This document shows, in pieces, positions 35,594 to 43,705 of a stretch of 64,000 nucleotides of DNA. Numbering within the stretch: position 1 is the stretch's first letter; each line of letters opens with the position of its first letter. This stretch comes from Hymenobacter piscis. GTDB lineage: Bacteria > Bacteroidota > Bacteroidia > Cytophagales > Hymenobacteraceae. The notes beneath the pieces were generated by a model that saw only the letters and a list, made by a program, of their open reading frames with translations, was not told the origin of the DNA and searched no databases. The stretch lies in contig NZ_JAHHZN010000006.1 in assembly GCF_018760735.1 (NCBI RefSeq), positions 186,001 through 250,000 on the forward strand, read 5' to 3'. The translations under genes were made by a program, and so were the position numbers.

Positions 35594-35624
35594 AAGCCCC
35601 GAACCGGGCCGCGGTTCGGGGCTT
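35590..35624 (-). terminator. Terminator after the lytic transglycosylase gene
   Basis: Perfect 13-bp stem (35594-35606 with 35612-35624), 5-nt loop, followed on the minus strand by a T-run that overlaps the maeB -33 element. It lies 64 nt beyond the stop at 35689. Confidence 0.9.
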
Positions 35625-35688
35625 GTTCGGCAGGGTTGACGGTTGGAACCTGTTCCGGCTGCAAAATAAATCAGCAGGCAGATAGCCC

Positions 35689-37653
35689 CTAGCCCTTCAC
35701 AATCAGCCTCTGACCGGGCTTCACGGCGTCGGATTCCAGGTGGTTGAGCTCCCGCAGCTTTTCCACCGTCAGGCCCTGGTAGCGGCGCGAGATGTTGTAG
35801 AGCGTATCGCCGGGCTGCACCAGGTGAAGCTGGGGCGCGGCCGGGACGGAGGAAGTAGCGGGCGTGGTAGCCGGGCGGGCAGCGCGGCGCACTGGGGCCT
35901 GGGCGGCGGCGGCCACTTCGCGGGTAGCCTCGGCCAGGTCTTCGGCCGTCTCGGCGGCGGCGCGCAGGCTCAGCGTCTGGCCGGGCTGCAGCACGTAGCT
36001 GTTCAGCTGGTTCCAGGCCTTGAGCTGGGCTACCGTGAGGCCGTTGGCGGTGGCAATCTTCTCCAGAAAATCCCCTGGCTTCACCACGTAGGTGGCCGGT
36101 ACCGAGTCGTCAGCGGCAGTTACCTCCGCCCCGGCAGCCCGACTTCCGCTACGGCTGCCAGCCCGGGACTCCGGGCGGGTGGGGGAAGCTGCTACGGCTT
36201 CCGGGGCGGCGGCCGGCTCAGTTGGCCGCGCGGGTTTGGCGGTGGCCACGCGTACCGGGGCCACGGCGGGCCGGGAGGTGGTCAACGCCACGCTGGTGGC
36301 CGGGGCAGCTGCCGGTTCCGAAGGTAGCGGCACAAACACCACCAACTGCCGCTTGCCCGCCAGCGAGGAGCTTTTGCCGAGCTGGTTCCAGCGCCGCACC
36401 TGGGCCGTGGTGACGTCGTAGCGGGTGGCCACCGAGTTCACGGTTTCGCCCCGCTTCACCGTGTGGCGCACGCGCCGGAAGCGGGGCGCGGTAGCCTGCA
36501 CGGTTTCACGCGGGGCGGCATTGGCCACCAGGCTGCGGCTGGGGAAGGCGGCTACTCCGTTCAGGGCCACGGTCCGCGGGGCCAGCGGGCGGGGCAAATC
36601 GGCCAGGGGCTGACAGTATTCGAAGAGGGTATTGCGGTCGGCCACGGCCAGGGCCGGGCGGGCGACGGCGGGAATCCGCAGCGTGTAGGCGCGGTAGCCC
36701 TGGGGCAGGTAGGATTTGCGCAGCTCGGGGTTGAGGCGCAGCAGGGCCAGCGAATCCGCGTAGCCGCAGGCTCGGGCCAGCCGGGTAAAATCGAAGGCGC
36801 GGCCCCCCAGCTGGAGCGTGTCCATGGGCTGGGCGTACTGGTAGTTGAGGGTGGGCGAGTGCAGCTGGTGGGCCTGGGCGTACTTCATCGAGTACATGAT
36901 GGCCGTGAAGGTGGGCACGTAGTTGCGGGTTTCGGCCGGCAGACTGGCATGCACTTCCCAGTAGGTATTTTTGCCGGTGCGGCGCACCACGCGCTGCATG
37001 TTGCCCGCGCCCCAGTTGTAGGCGGCCAGCACCATTTCCCAGTCGTGAAACACGCCGTAGAGGTAGCGCAGGTGCTTGCAGGCGGCCTCGGTGGCTTTCT
37101 CGGGGTCCATGCGCTCATCCACCCATTCGTCGCGGCGCAGGCGCAGGTCGTTGGCGGTGGGGCCCATGAACTGCCAGAGGCCGGTAGCCCCCACCCGCGA
37201 CTTGGCCGTCGGAATCAGGGCCGATTCTACTACGGCCAGGTACTTGAGGTCGAGGGGCAGGTTGTACTTGGCCAGGTATTTTTCGAAGAGGGGGAAATAC
37301 AGGTTTTCCCGCTCCAGCACGCGCTGGGTGTAGGCCCGCTGCCGCTCCGTGAACAGGCGCACGAAGGACAGCACGTGGTTGTTGAACACGTGGGGCACGT
37401 CCGTCTCGAGGCAGCCTATCCGGTCGCCCACCAGGTCGCGCAGCTCGGGCGGGGTGCGCAGCCAGGCCAGCCGCACCGAATCGACGGGGACGGGCACGGC
37501 TACCAGTGAATCGGGCTGCAACTCCAGGCTCACCACTTGCAGCGAATCGGGGGCGGAGGGCGTTTGCGGGGGCCGCACCTGCGCCACGCCGGCGCGGGCC
37601 AGGGCCGCGGCCAGTAGAACGGGAGCCGCCGCCCGCATCAACTTCTTCTTCAT
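35689..37653 (-). CDS. LysM-containing lytic transglycosylase (MltD-like)
   Basis: A 654-residue periplasmic or envelope murein hydrolase. Signal peptide (MKKKLMRAAAPVLLAAALARAGVAQ), an SLT domain at about 115-270 with catalytic Glu143 in VVESALIPTAKSRVGATGLW and the typical EAACKHLRYLYGVFHDWEMVLAAYNWGAGN, then three LysM peptidoglycan-binding repeats (about 385-430, 530-575 and 605-650: HTVKRGETVNSVATRYDV, YVVKPGDFLEKIATANGL, HLVQPGDTLYNISRRYQGL) joined by Ala/Pro/Thr-rich linkers. It would cleave the MurNAc-GlcNAc bond forming an anhydro end. Start set by the signal peptide. Confidence 0.95.
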   Translation of the reverse strand: MKKKLMRAAAPVLLAAALARAGVAQVRPPQTPSAPDSLQVVSLELQPDSLVAVPVPVDSVRLAWLRTPPELRDLVGDRIGCLETDVPHVFNNHVLSFVRLFTERQRAYTQRVLERENLYFPLFEKYLAKYNLPLDLKYLAVVESALIPTAKSRVGATGLWQFMGPTANDLRLRRDEWVDERMDPEKATEAACKHLRYLYGVFHDWEMVLAAYNWGAGNMQRVVRRTGKNTYWEVHASLPAETRNYVPTFTAIMYSMKYAQAHQLHSPTLNYQYAQPMDTLQLGGRAFDFTRLARACGYADSLALLRLNPELRKSYLPQGYRAYTLRIPAVARPALAVADRNTLFEYCQPLADLPRPLAPRTVALNGVAAFPSRSLVANAAPRETVQATAPRFRRVRHTVKRGETVNSVATRYDVTTAQVRRWNQLGKSSSLAGKRQLVVFVPLPSEPAAAPATSVALTTSRPAVAPVRVATAKPARPTEPAAAPEAVAASPTRPESRAGSRSGSRAAGAEVTAADDSVPATYVVKPGDFLEKIATANGLTVAQLKAWNQLNSYVLQPGQTLSLRAAAETAEDLAEATREVAAAAQAPVRRAARPATTPATSSVPAAPQLHLVQPGDTLYNISRRYQGLTVEKLRELNHLESDAVKPGQRLIVKG

Positions 37654-37693
37654 CTTACTTGCTTGGAAACGAAGGCCGGTAAGCCAAAGACGC

Positions 37694-37721
37694 AAAACGC
37701 TGAGCCTCAGCCCAGCGTTTT
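37694..37721 (-). terminator. Hairpin between gatA and the transglycosylase
   Basis: 9-bp stem, 37694-37702 with 37713-37721, AAAACGCTG/CAGCGTTTT, with T-rich ends on both strands. It follows repeat R8 in the gatA downstream region. Confidence 0.65.
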
Positions 37722-37788
37722 ATCAAAAATAGCACGGATTCTCAGAAAAGCCAGCCCTGGACTTAAAGTAACGCTTCAGGTTGCAGCG

Positions 37789-37860
37789 GTTGGCTGCCAG
37801 CTATCAGCTTTCCTTCAGGAAAAAACCAACAGCTGGCAGCCAACAGCCATCAGCCAAAAG
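37789..37860. repeat. Fold-back R8 (GGCTGCCAGC/AGCTATCAGC words)
   Basis: Perfect 14-bp arms 37789-37802 and 37831-37844, with a small hairpin (TTTCCT/AGGAAA) in the loop and AGCTATCAGC and CATCAGCC words beyond. The right end covers the gatA stop codon (37850-37852) and its last residues. Confidence 0.8.
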
Positions 37861-39271
37861 CAAGTGAGCCCGCGAAGGCCAGCAGGTCCTGCTCGCGGAA
37901 GGCCCCGCTGAGGATCTGCAGGCCGATGGGCAGTCCCTGGGCATCCTGGCCGTTGGGCACCGAAATGGCCGGCACGCCCGCCAACGAGGCCTGCACCGTG
38001 AAAATATCGGCCAGGTACATGGCCAGGGTGTCCTTGTTCACATCGCCGATGCGGAAAGCCGTGGTGGGCGTGGTGGGCAGCACCAGGAAGTCGTAGTCGC
38101 GCAGCAGCTCGTCGGTTTTCTCCCTGATGAGGCGGCGCACCCGCTGGGCCTTGGTGTAGTAGGCATCGTAGTAGCTGGCGCTGAGCACGAAGGTGCCCAG
38201 CAGAATGCGGCGCTGCACTTCGGGGCCGAAGCCCTGGGCGCGCGTTTTCTTGTAGAGCGACTCCAGGTCGGTGGCGTCCGGAGCGCGGTAGCCGAACTTC
38301 ACGCCATCGTAGCGGCTCAGGTTGGAGCTGGCTTCGGCCGTGGTCAGGATGTAGTAGGTCGGTACGATAAAGTCGAGGTAGGGAAACTCCACGGCTTCCA
38401 CCACGTGGCCCTGGCCGCGCAACTGCTCCAAGGCGTTTTCCGTGGCCGCCTTGATTTCGGGGTTGAGGCCCGGGCGCGCCAGGCAGTCCTGGATGTAGCC
38501 GATGCGGTAGTGGGGGGCGGGCGCGAGGTGCTGGCTGTAGGCGGGCACCTCGCGCTGGCTCACGGTGCTGTCGAACTGGTCGGCACCGGCCATTACTTCC
38601 AGCAGCAGGGCCGCGTCTTCCACCGAGCGGGTCAGGGTCCCGATCTGATCAAACGACGAGGCGTAGGCAATCAGGCCGTAGCGGGAAATGCGCGAGTAGG
38701 TGGGCTTGAAGCCCACAATACCGCAGAACGCCGCCGGCTGCCGCACCGAGCCGCCCGTGTCGGAGCCGATAGAGGCCAGGCACAGATCGGCCTGCACGGC
38801 CACGGCCGAGCCGCCGGAGGAGCCGCCGGGCACCCGGTCGGGGTCCAGCTCGTTGCGGGCCGGGCCGAAGTAGGACGTTTCGTTGGAGGCACCCATGGCA
38901 AACTCGTCGCAGTTCTGGCGGCCAATCACGATGGCGTCCTCATCGAGCAGGCGCTGCACGGCCGTACCAGTAAACAAGGACTTGAAGCCTTCCAGGATAC
39001 GGCTGCTGCTTTGCAGGGCGTGGCCTTCGTAGGCCAGCACGTCTTTCAAACCGATAACCATGCCGGCCAGCTTGCCGGCCGTGCCGGCGGCCAGCTTGGC
39101 ATCCACGGCCGCGGCCTGGGCCAGGGCTTCCTCGGGCCACACTTCCAGAAAGGCATTGAGGTGTTCTTTGCGGCGAATATTATCCAGATAATACGCCACG
39201 AGCTGGCGGCAGGTGGTGGTGCCTGCCGCCAGCTCGTGGCGAACTTCCGTGAGGGAGTTGAAGCGTCTCAA
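37850..39271 (-). CDS. gatA: Aspartyl/glutamyl-tRNA amidotransferase subunit A
   Basis: A 473-residue amidase-signature enzyme that frees ammonia from Gln for transamidation of Glu-tRNA(Gln) or Asp-tRNA(Asn). The Ser-cisSer-Lys triad is visible: Lys in GMVIGLKDVLAYEG, Ser in SIGSDTGGSVRQPA, nucleophile Ser in GGSSGGSAVAVQ. The start is inferred as TTG 39271 (MRRFNSLTEVRHEL), which fits the family N-terminus; the nearest upstream ATG (39388) lies in the tat terminator hairpin. The stop and last three residues (AFG) fall within repeat R8. No gatB or gatC is near. Confidence 0.93.
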   Translation of the reverse strand: MRRFNSLTEVRHELAAGTTTCRQLVAYYLDNIRRKEHLNAFLEVWPEEALAQAAAVDAKLAAGTAGKLAGMVIGLKDVLAYEGHALQSSSRILEGFKSLFTGTAVQRLLDEDAIVIGRQNCDEFAMGASNETSYFGPARNELDPDRVPGGSSGGSAVAVQADLCLASIGSDTGGSVRQPAAFCGIVGFKPTYSRISRYGLIAYASSFDQIGTLTRSVEDAALLLEVMAGADQFDSTVSQREVPAYSQHLAPAPHYRIGYIQDCLARPGLNPEIKAATENALEQLRGQGHVVEAVEFPYLDFIVPTYYILTTAEASSNLSRYDGVKFGYRAPDATDLESLYKKTRAQGFGPEVQRRILLGTFVLSASYYDAYYTKAQRVRRLIREKTDELLRDYDFLVLPTTPTTAFRIGDVNKDTLAMYLADIFTVQASLAGVPAISVPNGQDAQGLPIGLQILSGAFREQDLLAFAGSLAFG

Positions 39272-39339
39272 GTCGAAAAGATTAAGTACGAAGCCTGAAG
39301 TAAGGAGCGGTGCCGCGAAAATACGATTCCGGCGGCCAA

Positions 39340-39381
39340 AAACAGAACCGCCGGTAGGTTTCGCTACCGGCGGTTCTGTTT
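39340..39381 (-). terminator. Terminator after the tatA pair
   Basis: Perfect 18-bp stem (39340-39357 with 39364-39381), 6-nt loop, followed on the minus strand by a short T-run. It ends 14 nt from the stop of the second tatA gene. Confidence 0.9.
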
Positions 39382-39394
39382 CTGACAAATCAAA

Positions 39395-39766
39395 TTAGCT
39401 CAGTTGATCGAGGCGGGGCCGCTCTTCGGGAGCGGGTGCCGCCGCCGCCGGGGGCGTAACGCCGCCATCCATGGGGGGCGCTATGGCCGGCGTGGCCGCC
39501 TCGGCCACCGTGGGCGCCGGTGCCGCCTGGGGCGGGTAGGGCGTCTGGTTGAACTGCTGCTGGTAGGGCTGCTGGGGCTGGCCGTAGTTCTCTACTTCGC
39601 TGCGGATTTCGCGGGAAGCATCCTTGAACTCACGGATGCCCTTGCCCAGGCCACGGGCCAGCTCGGGGATTTTGTTGGCGCCAAAGAAAATCAGGATAAC
39701 CACCATGATGAGCATCAGCTCACCACCACCGAGGTCACCCAGGAACAGGAAAAGGGGCGTGTGCAT
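39395..39766 (-). CDS. TatA/E family protein with Pro/Gln/Ala-rich tail
   Basis: A 123-residue twin-arginine translocase subunit: a short periplasmic N-terminus, one transmembrane helix (LMLIMVVILIFFGANKIPEL, about 17-36), and the amphipathic helix ARGLGKGIREFKDASREIRSE. The following 70 residues are low-complexity (QPQQPYQQQF, then PAPTVAEAATPAIAPP), absent from the neighbouring paralogue. TatA rings form the pore for folded proteins. It lies 12 nt after the first tatA gene, so a single mRNA is likely. tatC is not in the window. Confidence 0.92.
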   Translation of the reverse strand: MHTPLFLFLGDLGGGELMLIMVVILIFFGANKIPELARGLGKGIREFKDASREIRSEVENYGQPQQPYQQQFNQTPYPPQAAPAPTVAEAATPAIAPPMDGGVTPPAAAAPAPEERPRLDQLS

Positions 39767-39778
39767 GAGAACGGGGAA

Positions 39779-40003
39779 TTAAGGACGAGGAGCGGCCGGA
39801 TCGTTCGGGTTTACCGGCCGGTCGCGGAATTCAGGCTTTTCTTCCTTGGAAGCGTCCTTGAATTCGCGGATGCCCTGGCCCATGCCGCGGAACAGTTCCG
39901 GGATGCGCTTGGCGCCGAAGAGCAAAATCAGGACAACGGCAATGAGCAGGATTTCGGTACCACCAAAGTTACCGATTCCAAGCAGGAGGGTGGCAAAGTT
40001 CAT
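39779..40003 (-). CDS. tatA: Sec-independent translocase protein TatA
   Basis: A 74-residue TatA of standard size with the transmembrane helix EILLIAVVLILLFGAKRIPEL (about 16-36) and amphipathic helix FRGMGQGIREFKDASKEEKPEF. It shares the G-x-GIREFKDAS segment with the downstream paralogue, indicating duplication. A consensus -7 box lies 34 nt upstream. First gene of a two-gene tat unit. Confidence 0.94.
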   Translation of the reverse strand: MNFATLLLGIGNFGGTEILLIAVVLILLFGAKRIPELFRGMGQGIREFKDASKEEKPEFRDRPVNPNDPAAPRP

Positions 40004-40036
40004 AGGAGCAGGCCGGGCGGCCGGGGTTTAGGGTGT

Positions 40037-40044
40037 CAAAGCTA
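40037..40044 (-). promoter_or_regulatory. -7 box TAGCTTTG of the tatA pair
   Basis: Full match to TAnnTTTG on the minus strand. From here to 40325 the divergent gap holds no convincing gene; a short minus-strand frame at 40042-40230 overlaps this box and was rejected. TATTTTTT near 40317 could be the -7 of the plus-strand regulator. Confidence 0.55.
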
Positions 40045-40325
40045 GGTATACGCAGCCTTGTACGCTTGGGGATTGGTAAAGGTACCGCATAATTTGAAAA
40101 ACAGTTCCGGCAATGGGCGTGTTTGAGCGGGCCGGGGCCACTCGGAAGGCAGGGACGGCCGGACGTCGCCGGGCCCGATGAAGCCCAGCCAGAAAAGAAA
40201 TTGGTTAGTCAGGTAAATCGGCATATTCAACGGGTTGGCCGGGCAAATGTGTGGGTTTATGGACTTATTTGAGGAAAAAACCGCCTTTTTACCGGTCGTC
40301 TCTTTTCACTTGCCGATATTTTTTG

Positions 40326-41279
40326 ATGCCTACCAAACAGCTTTCCTCCTCCCGGAAGGGCAAATCGGCTTCGCAGGCCGATGAGGCCCGGCGGCTGGAG
40401 GCGTTACGCACGTATCAGATTATGGACACGCCCCCCGAATCGTCGTTTGATGATTTGGTAAAGCTGGCCTCCTTTATCTGCGATACGCCCATTTCGCTGG
40501 TTACCCTGCTCGACGAGGAGCGGCAATGGTTCAAGGCCCGCACCGGGTTGCCCTGGCTTTACAGCACGCCCCGCGACCGGGCTTTCTGTCACTACACCAT
40601 TGAGTCGGATAGGCTGTTTGAGGTGGAAGATGCCTCCCGCGACCCCCTGTTTGAAAACAACGAGCTGGTGACCGGCGACCCCCACATCCGGTTTTACGCC
40701 GGCTACCCGCTTATTACGCCCGAGGGCCAGGCCCTGGGCACCATCTGCGCCATTGATACGGTGCCGCGCCGCCTCACCGATAAGCAGCGCGAAGCCCTGG
40801 CCATTCTGGCCCGGGAAGTAGTGGCCCACCTGGAACTGCGCCGGGCCCGCATTGAACTAGAAGCAGAACGCAGCAAGCTGGAAGGTCTCCTCCGCATGGC
40901 CAACGACACCGCCGAATCGCTCTACCTGAACGGAGGCCAGAACGAAATCTTCATCAAGCAGGACCACAAACTGGTCCGCGTCAAAACTACCGACATCCGC
41001 TACGTGGAGGCCCTGGGCGACTACGTGAACATCTACTCGGGCCGGGAGCGGTACACGGTTTACAGCACCATGAAAGAGCTGGAAGCCAAACTGCCTACCC
41101 GCGAGTTTGCCCGCGTACACCGCAAGTACATTGTGCGTCTGGACCGCATCATTGCCATCGAGAGCGATGCCGTAATGGTGGAAGCCGGCCGCAGCATGGA
41201 AGGCGGCTCCAGCCTGCTGCCCGTGCCCATTGGCAGCTCTTTCAAAGCCGCCCTGCTGAGCCGCCTGAACCTGATTTAG
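40326..41279 (+). CDS. GAF-LytTR transcriptional regulator
   Basis: A 317-residue DNA-binding regulator without a receiver or histidine kinase domain. N-terminal GAF sensor (about 20-185: EALRTYQIMDTPPESSFDDLVKLA, ISLVTLLDEERQWFKA, FYAGYPLITPEGQALGTICAID), a short coiled linker (LELRRARIELEAERSKLEGLL), and a C-terminal LytTR domain (about 215-315: IFIKQDHKLVRVKTTDIRYVEALGDYVNIY, FARVHRKYIVRLDRI). The GAF would sense a small ligand or redox state; the LytTR binds direct repeats. ATG 40326 was chosen for domain fit. A candidate small RNA lies just downstream. Confidence 0.9.
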   Translation: MPTKQLSSSRKGKSASQADEARRLEALRTYQIMDTPPESSFDDLVKLASFICDTPISLVTLLDEERQWFKARTGLPWLYSTPRDRAFCHYTIESDRLFEVEDASRDPLFENNELVTGDPHIRFYAGYPLITPEGQALGTICAIDTVPRRLTDKQREALAILAREVVAHLELRRARIELEAERSKLEGLLRMANDTAESLYLNGGQNEIFIKQDHKLVRVKTTDIRYVEALGDYVNIYSGRERYTVYSTMKELEAKLPTREFARVHRKYIVRLDRIIAIESDAVMVEAGRSMEGGSSLLPVPIGSSFKAALLSRLNLI

Positions 41280-41378
41280 GAGGCGCCGCATCCCAATTGT
41301 GGCGCTTCGCCGAGCGAAAAATGCTATTCGGCGAATTTGATGAGTCGGCCATTACGCACCGGCGTATCTTTAAAATGG

Positions 41379-41505
41379 TTATCGGGGATTAACCCTGTCA
41401 CCCACTGTCGGCTTCGGCCCGCGGTGGCAGCGGGGGAGGGATTCTGATAGCTAAGTTTGTTTTCATAGCTCAGAAAGACACCGTACCCTGTACGGTGTTT
41501 TTTTT
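41379..41505 (+). ncRNA. Candidate structured small RNA
   Basis: A 127-nt non-coding stretch bounded by a -7-like box TATCTTTA (41365-41372) and a classic terminator. Predicted by eye: hairpin 1 (41395-41402 with 41423-41430), hairpin 2 (41444-41453 with 41466-41473, 2-nt bulge), then the terminator hairpin. The -33 is poor (TTTG at 41336, 25 nt away). It matches no RNA family that I recognise. It could instead be only the 3' region of the LytTR gene. Confidence 0.35.
41478..41505 (+). terminator. Rho-independent terminator, T8
   Basis: Perfect 9-bp stem (41478-41486 with 41490-41498), 3-nt loop, 8 T. It lies about 200 nt after the LytTR stop, far for a simple gene terminator, which supports a separate transcript. 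Confidence 0.9.
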
Positions 41506-41514
41506 GCCCGGCTA

Positions 41515-41603
41515 CCGGTTGGTTGTTGGAAACGAGTTGTCAGTTGGTAGTTGTCGGTTTTCAAGAAATTCACCCTGACAACTGACAACTGACAACTGAC
41601 AAC
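41515..41603. repeat. Fold-back R9 with heptamer run (TGACAAC)4
   Basis: Right arm is four exact tandem TGACAAC heptamers (41576-41603). The left arm carries GTTGTCA at 41536 and related words GGTTGTTGG, TTGGTAGTTGTCGG. It lies 7 nt from the envC-like stop, between convergent genes. The words are shared with R1 and R6. Confidence 0.85.
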
Positions 41604-41610
41604 GAACAGC

Positions 41611-42960
41611 CTATTTCCGGCCGAGCCAGTTTTCGGGGTTGAGGTTGGCGCTGTTGTGCCAGACCTGGAACTGCACTTCGGACGTGCCTTCGGCGTTGGT
41701 GGCTACCGTGCCCAGCGTCTGGCGGGCCGATACCGTCTGGCCCTCGCTCACGCTCACGCTGCGCAGCTTGGCATATACCGTGAAATAGTCGCCGTGCTGA
41801 ACCATGATGATGGTGCCCATGCCGGGCACGCTGGCCACCGTGAGTACCTTGCCGCTGAACACGGCCCGCACCGGCTCGCCGGCATTGGTTTGAATATCTA
41901 CGCCCCGGTTTTCTACCACCACGTTCTTGAGTACGGGGTGGTTGTGGCGGCCGAAGCGCTGGCTGATGAAACCCTTGCCCACCGGCCAGGGCAGGCTGCC
42001 CCGGTTCTCGTGGAAGGAGGCGGCCAGCTTGGCCGTTTCGGGCGTCAGCGTTACGCGGTCCACGCGCTCAGCCGATTCGGCGGCGGCGGACTCGGCCGCT
42101 GCCGTGGCGGACGTGCGTGACGTGGTGCCGGGGCTGCGGCCGGCGGCTCCGGCGGCGGCGCGGGCTTTGGCGGCGGCGGCTTTGCGGGCCGCTTCGCGGG
42201 CCGCCCGGGCAATTTCCTCGCGCACGCGCTGCGCGATGAGGTTGTCGAGGCGGCTCACGGCTTGCTGACGGGCGGCCAGTTCCTTGCGCAACCCCTGCTC
42301 CTGCCGGGTGAGCTTGGTAATAACCTGGTCCTGCTCCGTTTTGAGCGTGATGAGGGTACGTTTCTCCGAGAGCTGAGTATTGAGCAGGGAGCCTTTTTCC
42401 TCTTTCTTGGCTTTCAAACCCAGCAGCTGGTTGCTCAGGCGCTGCTGAGTACTCACAATCTGAGCGGCCTGGGCCTGGCGCACCTGGGTGTACTGGCGGA
42501 TGTAGCGCAGCCGCAGCAGCGCCTGGTTGAATGACTCCGACGCGAACAAGAACATGAGCCGGTTGTAACCATTGGCCGTTTTGGAGCCCGCATAAATCAG
42601 GCGGGCATATTCGGCCTTGAGCTGCTCCAGACTCTGGCGGGTACGCTGGACCTGGCTTTCGGTCTGCTGCACGTCGGTTTCGAGGTAGCGCAGCTCGGAG
42701 CTGATAGTGCGGATAACTCCCTGCTGAACGGTGAGCTTCTCCTGAATGGCGTTTAGCTGGCCCACCGAGGCCTGCTTTTTCTGCTGAGTCTGCGCCAGAA
42801 TCCGGCTGGTTTCCTGAATGCGCCGCAGGGTGGTGCGTCGCTCCCGCTCCAGCTGAGCTTTCGACTTACGGCTGCGCTGGGCCCGGGCCGGCCCGGTAGC
42901 ACCTGCCAGCACCGCCAGCAGCAACAGCGTCAGCAGCCAGACGTTACTTTTTACGCGCAT
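41611..42960 (-). CDS. EnvC-like murein hydrolase activator with degenerate LytM domain
   Basis: A 449-residue periplasmic protein: signal peptide (about 1-28), two long coiled-coil stretches (about 30-120 and 165-245), an Ala-rich linker, and a C-terminal LytM/M23 domain (about 325-445). The LytM zinc and catalytic residues are lost: the H-x3-D motif reads NRGVD, the YAHL motif reads YAKL, and the HxH motif reads EVQ. This is the pattern of EnvC, which activates amidases rather than cutting murein. It overlaps the DUF4292 gene by 17 nt, in a TPR-DUF4292-envC unit. Confidence 0.9.
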   Translation of the reverse strand: MRVKSNVWLLTLLLLAVLAGATGPARAQRSRKSKAQLERERRTTLRRIQETSRILAQTQQKKQASVGQLNAIQEKLTVQQGVIRTISSELRYLETDVQQTESQVQRTRQSLEQLKAEYARLIYAGSKTANGYNRLMFLFASESFNQALLRLRYIRQYTQVRQAQAAQIVSTQQRLSNQLLGLKAKKEEKGSLLNTQLSEKRTLITLKTEQDQVITKLTRQEQGLRKELAARQQAVSRLDNLIAQRVREEIARAAREAARKAAAAKARAAAGAAGRSPGTTSRTSATAAAESAAAESAERVDRVTLTPETAKLAASFHENRGSLPWPVGKGFISQRFGRHNHPVLKNVVVENRGVDIQTNAGEPVRAVFSGKVLTVASVPGMGTIIMVQHGDYFTVYAKLRSVSVSEGQTVSARQTLGTVATNAEGTSEVQFQVWHNSANLNPENWLGRK

Positions 42961-43705
42961 AACCTTTCGGAACCGAGAACGGAAACTGCAGCCGCTCCTT
43001 ATCCACATCCACGGCGCGGTAAGTCAGCGTGAGCAGCGAAGGAGCCGCGGTGCCCTGCTTTACCTGCACGGCCGTGGTGAAGGCAAAGGGCTGCGGGTTG
43101 TTTTCCAGGGTCTGAAAATCGGAGTAATCGACCGTCAGCTCGTTGTTGCTGGCCGGAGCCTGCACCTGGAGCTGCTGGGGCCGGCTCCGGCTCAAATCCA
43201 CGAGCTGCATGATCAGGAGTCCGGCCTGCTCGTAGCGGATACGTTGCACGGGACCGTCAGTAGTAACCACAGGCTGAGTTTCCGGGCTGATGGGGGCCAG
43301 ATAGTTGCCCAGCAGCAAGGCCTGGAGCATCTCGAAGTTGACGGGCACGTTCAGGCGCTGGCTCAGGTACTCGAAGTCGCCGGCGTAGTACTCGCGGTGG
43401 AGTTTGTCGAGCACCTGCACCGAGTCGCGCGTGATGTAGATGCGGCCACCCTCGATGCCAATCAGCGAGGCCGAAATCCAGATCACGCTGTCCTTGCGGA
43501 TGCGCAGGTTAATGTTGCCGGTCTGGTCGCCGAACTGGGCCTTGCCCTTGGCCGTCAGGAAGCGAAAGTCCACATTGGCGGCCCGCACGGCTTCGGGCAT
43601 GGGCGCCGCGGGGCTGGTTTTGGTGGCGCTCGGGAGCAGTTTGCGGTTGCAGCTGCCCAGCAGCACCAGGGCGCTCAGCAGCACCAGCGCGAGGCGGTTA
43701 CTCAT
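42944..43705 (-). CDS. DUF4292 outer membrane lipoprotein (LolB-like fold suspected)
   Basis: A 253-residue lipoprotein: signal LALVLLSALVLLGSC with the lipidated Cys at 19, followed by NRK. The body has the DUF4292 features KGKAQFGDQTGNINLRIRKDSVIWISASLIGIEGGRIYITRDSVQVLD and TVDYSDFQTLEN. The unclosed beta-barrel pattern resembles LolA/LolB lipid-carrier proteins; that role is inference. It overlaps the TPR gene by 8 nt upstream and envC by 17 nt downstream, so translation is probably coupled. Confidence 0.88.
   Translation of the reverse strand: MSNRLALVLLSALVLLGSCNRKLLPSATKTSPAAPMPEAVRAANVDFRFLTAKGKAQFGDQTGNINLRIRKDSVIWISASLIGIEGGRIYITRDSVQVLDKLHREYYAGDFEYLSQRLNVPVNFEMLQALLLGNYLAPISPETQPVVTTDGPVQRIRYEQAGLLIMQLVDLSRSRPQQLQVQAPASNNELTVDYSDFQTLENNPQPFAFTTAVQVKQGTAAPSLLTLTYRAVDVDKERLQFPFSVPKGYARKK

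Noticed and set aside
40042..40230. A 62-codon minus-strand frame before the tatA pair
   Set aside because: It overlaps the tatA -7 box and has no recognisable feature or start signal.
41515..41603. Heptamer array as a possible CRISPR
   Set aside because: No spacers; the units are directly abutting 7-mers, and no cas gene is in the window.
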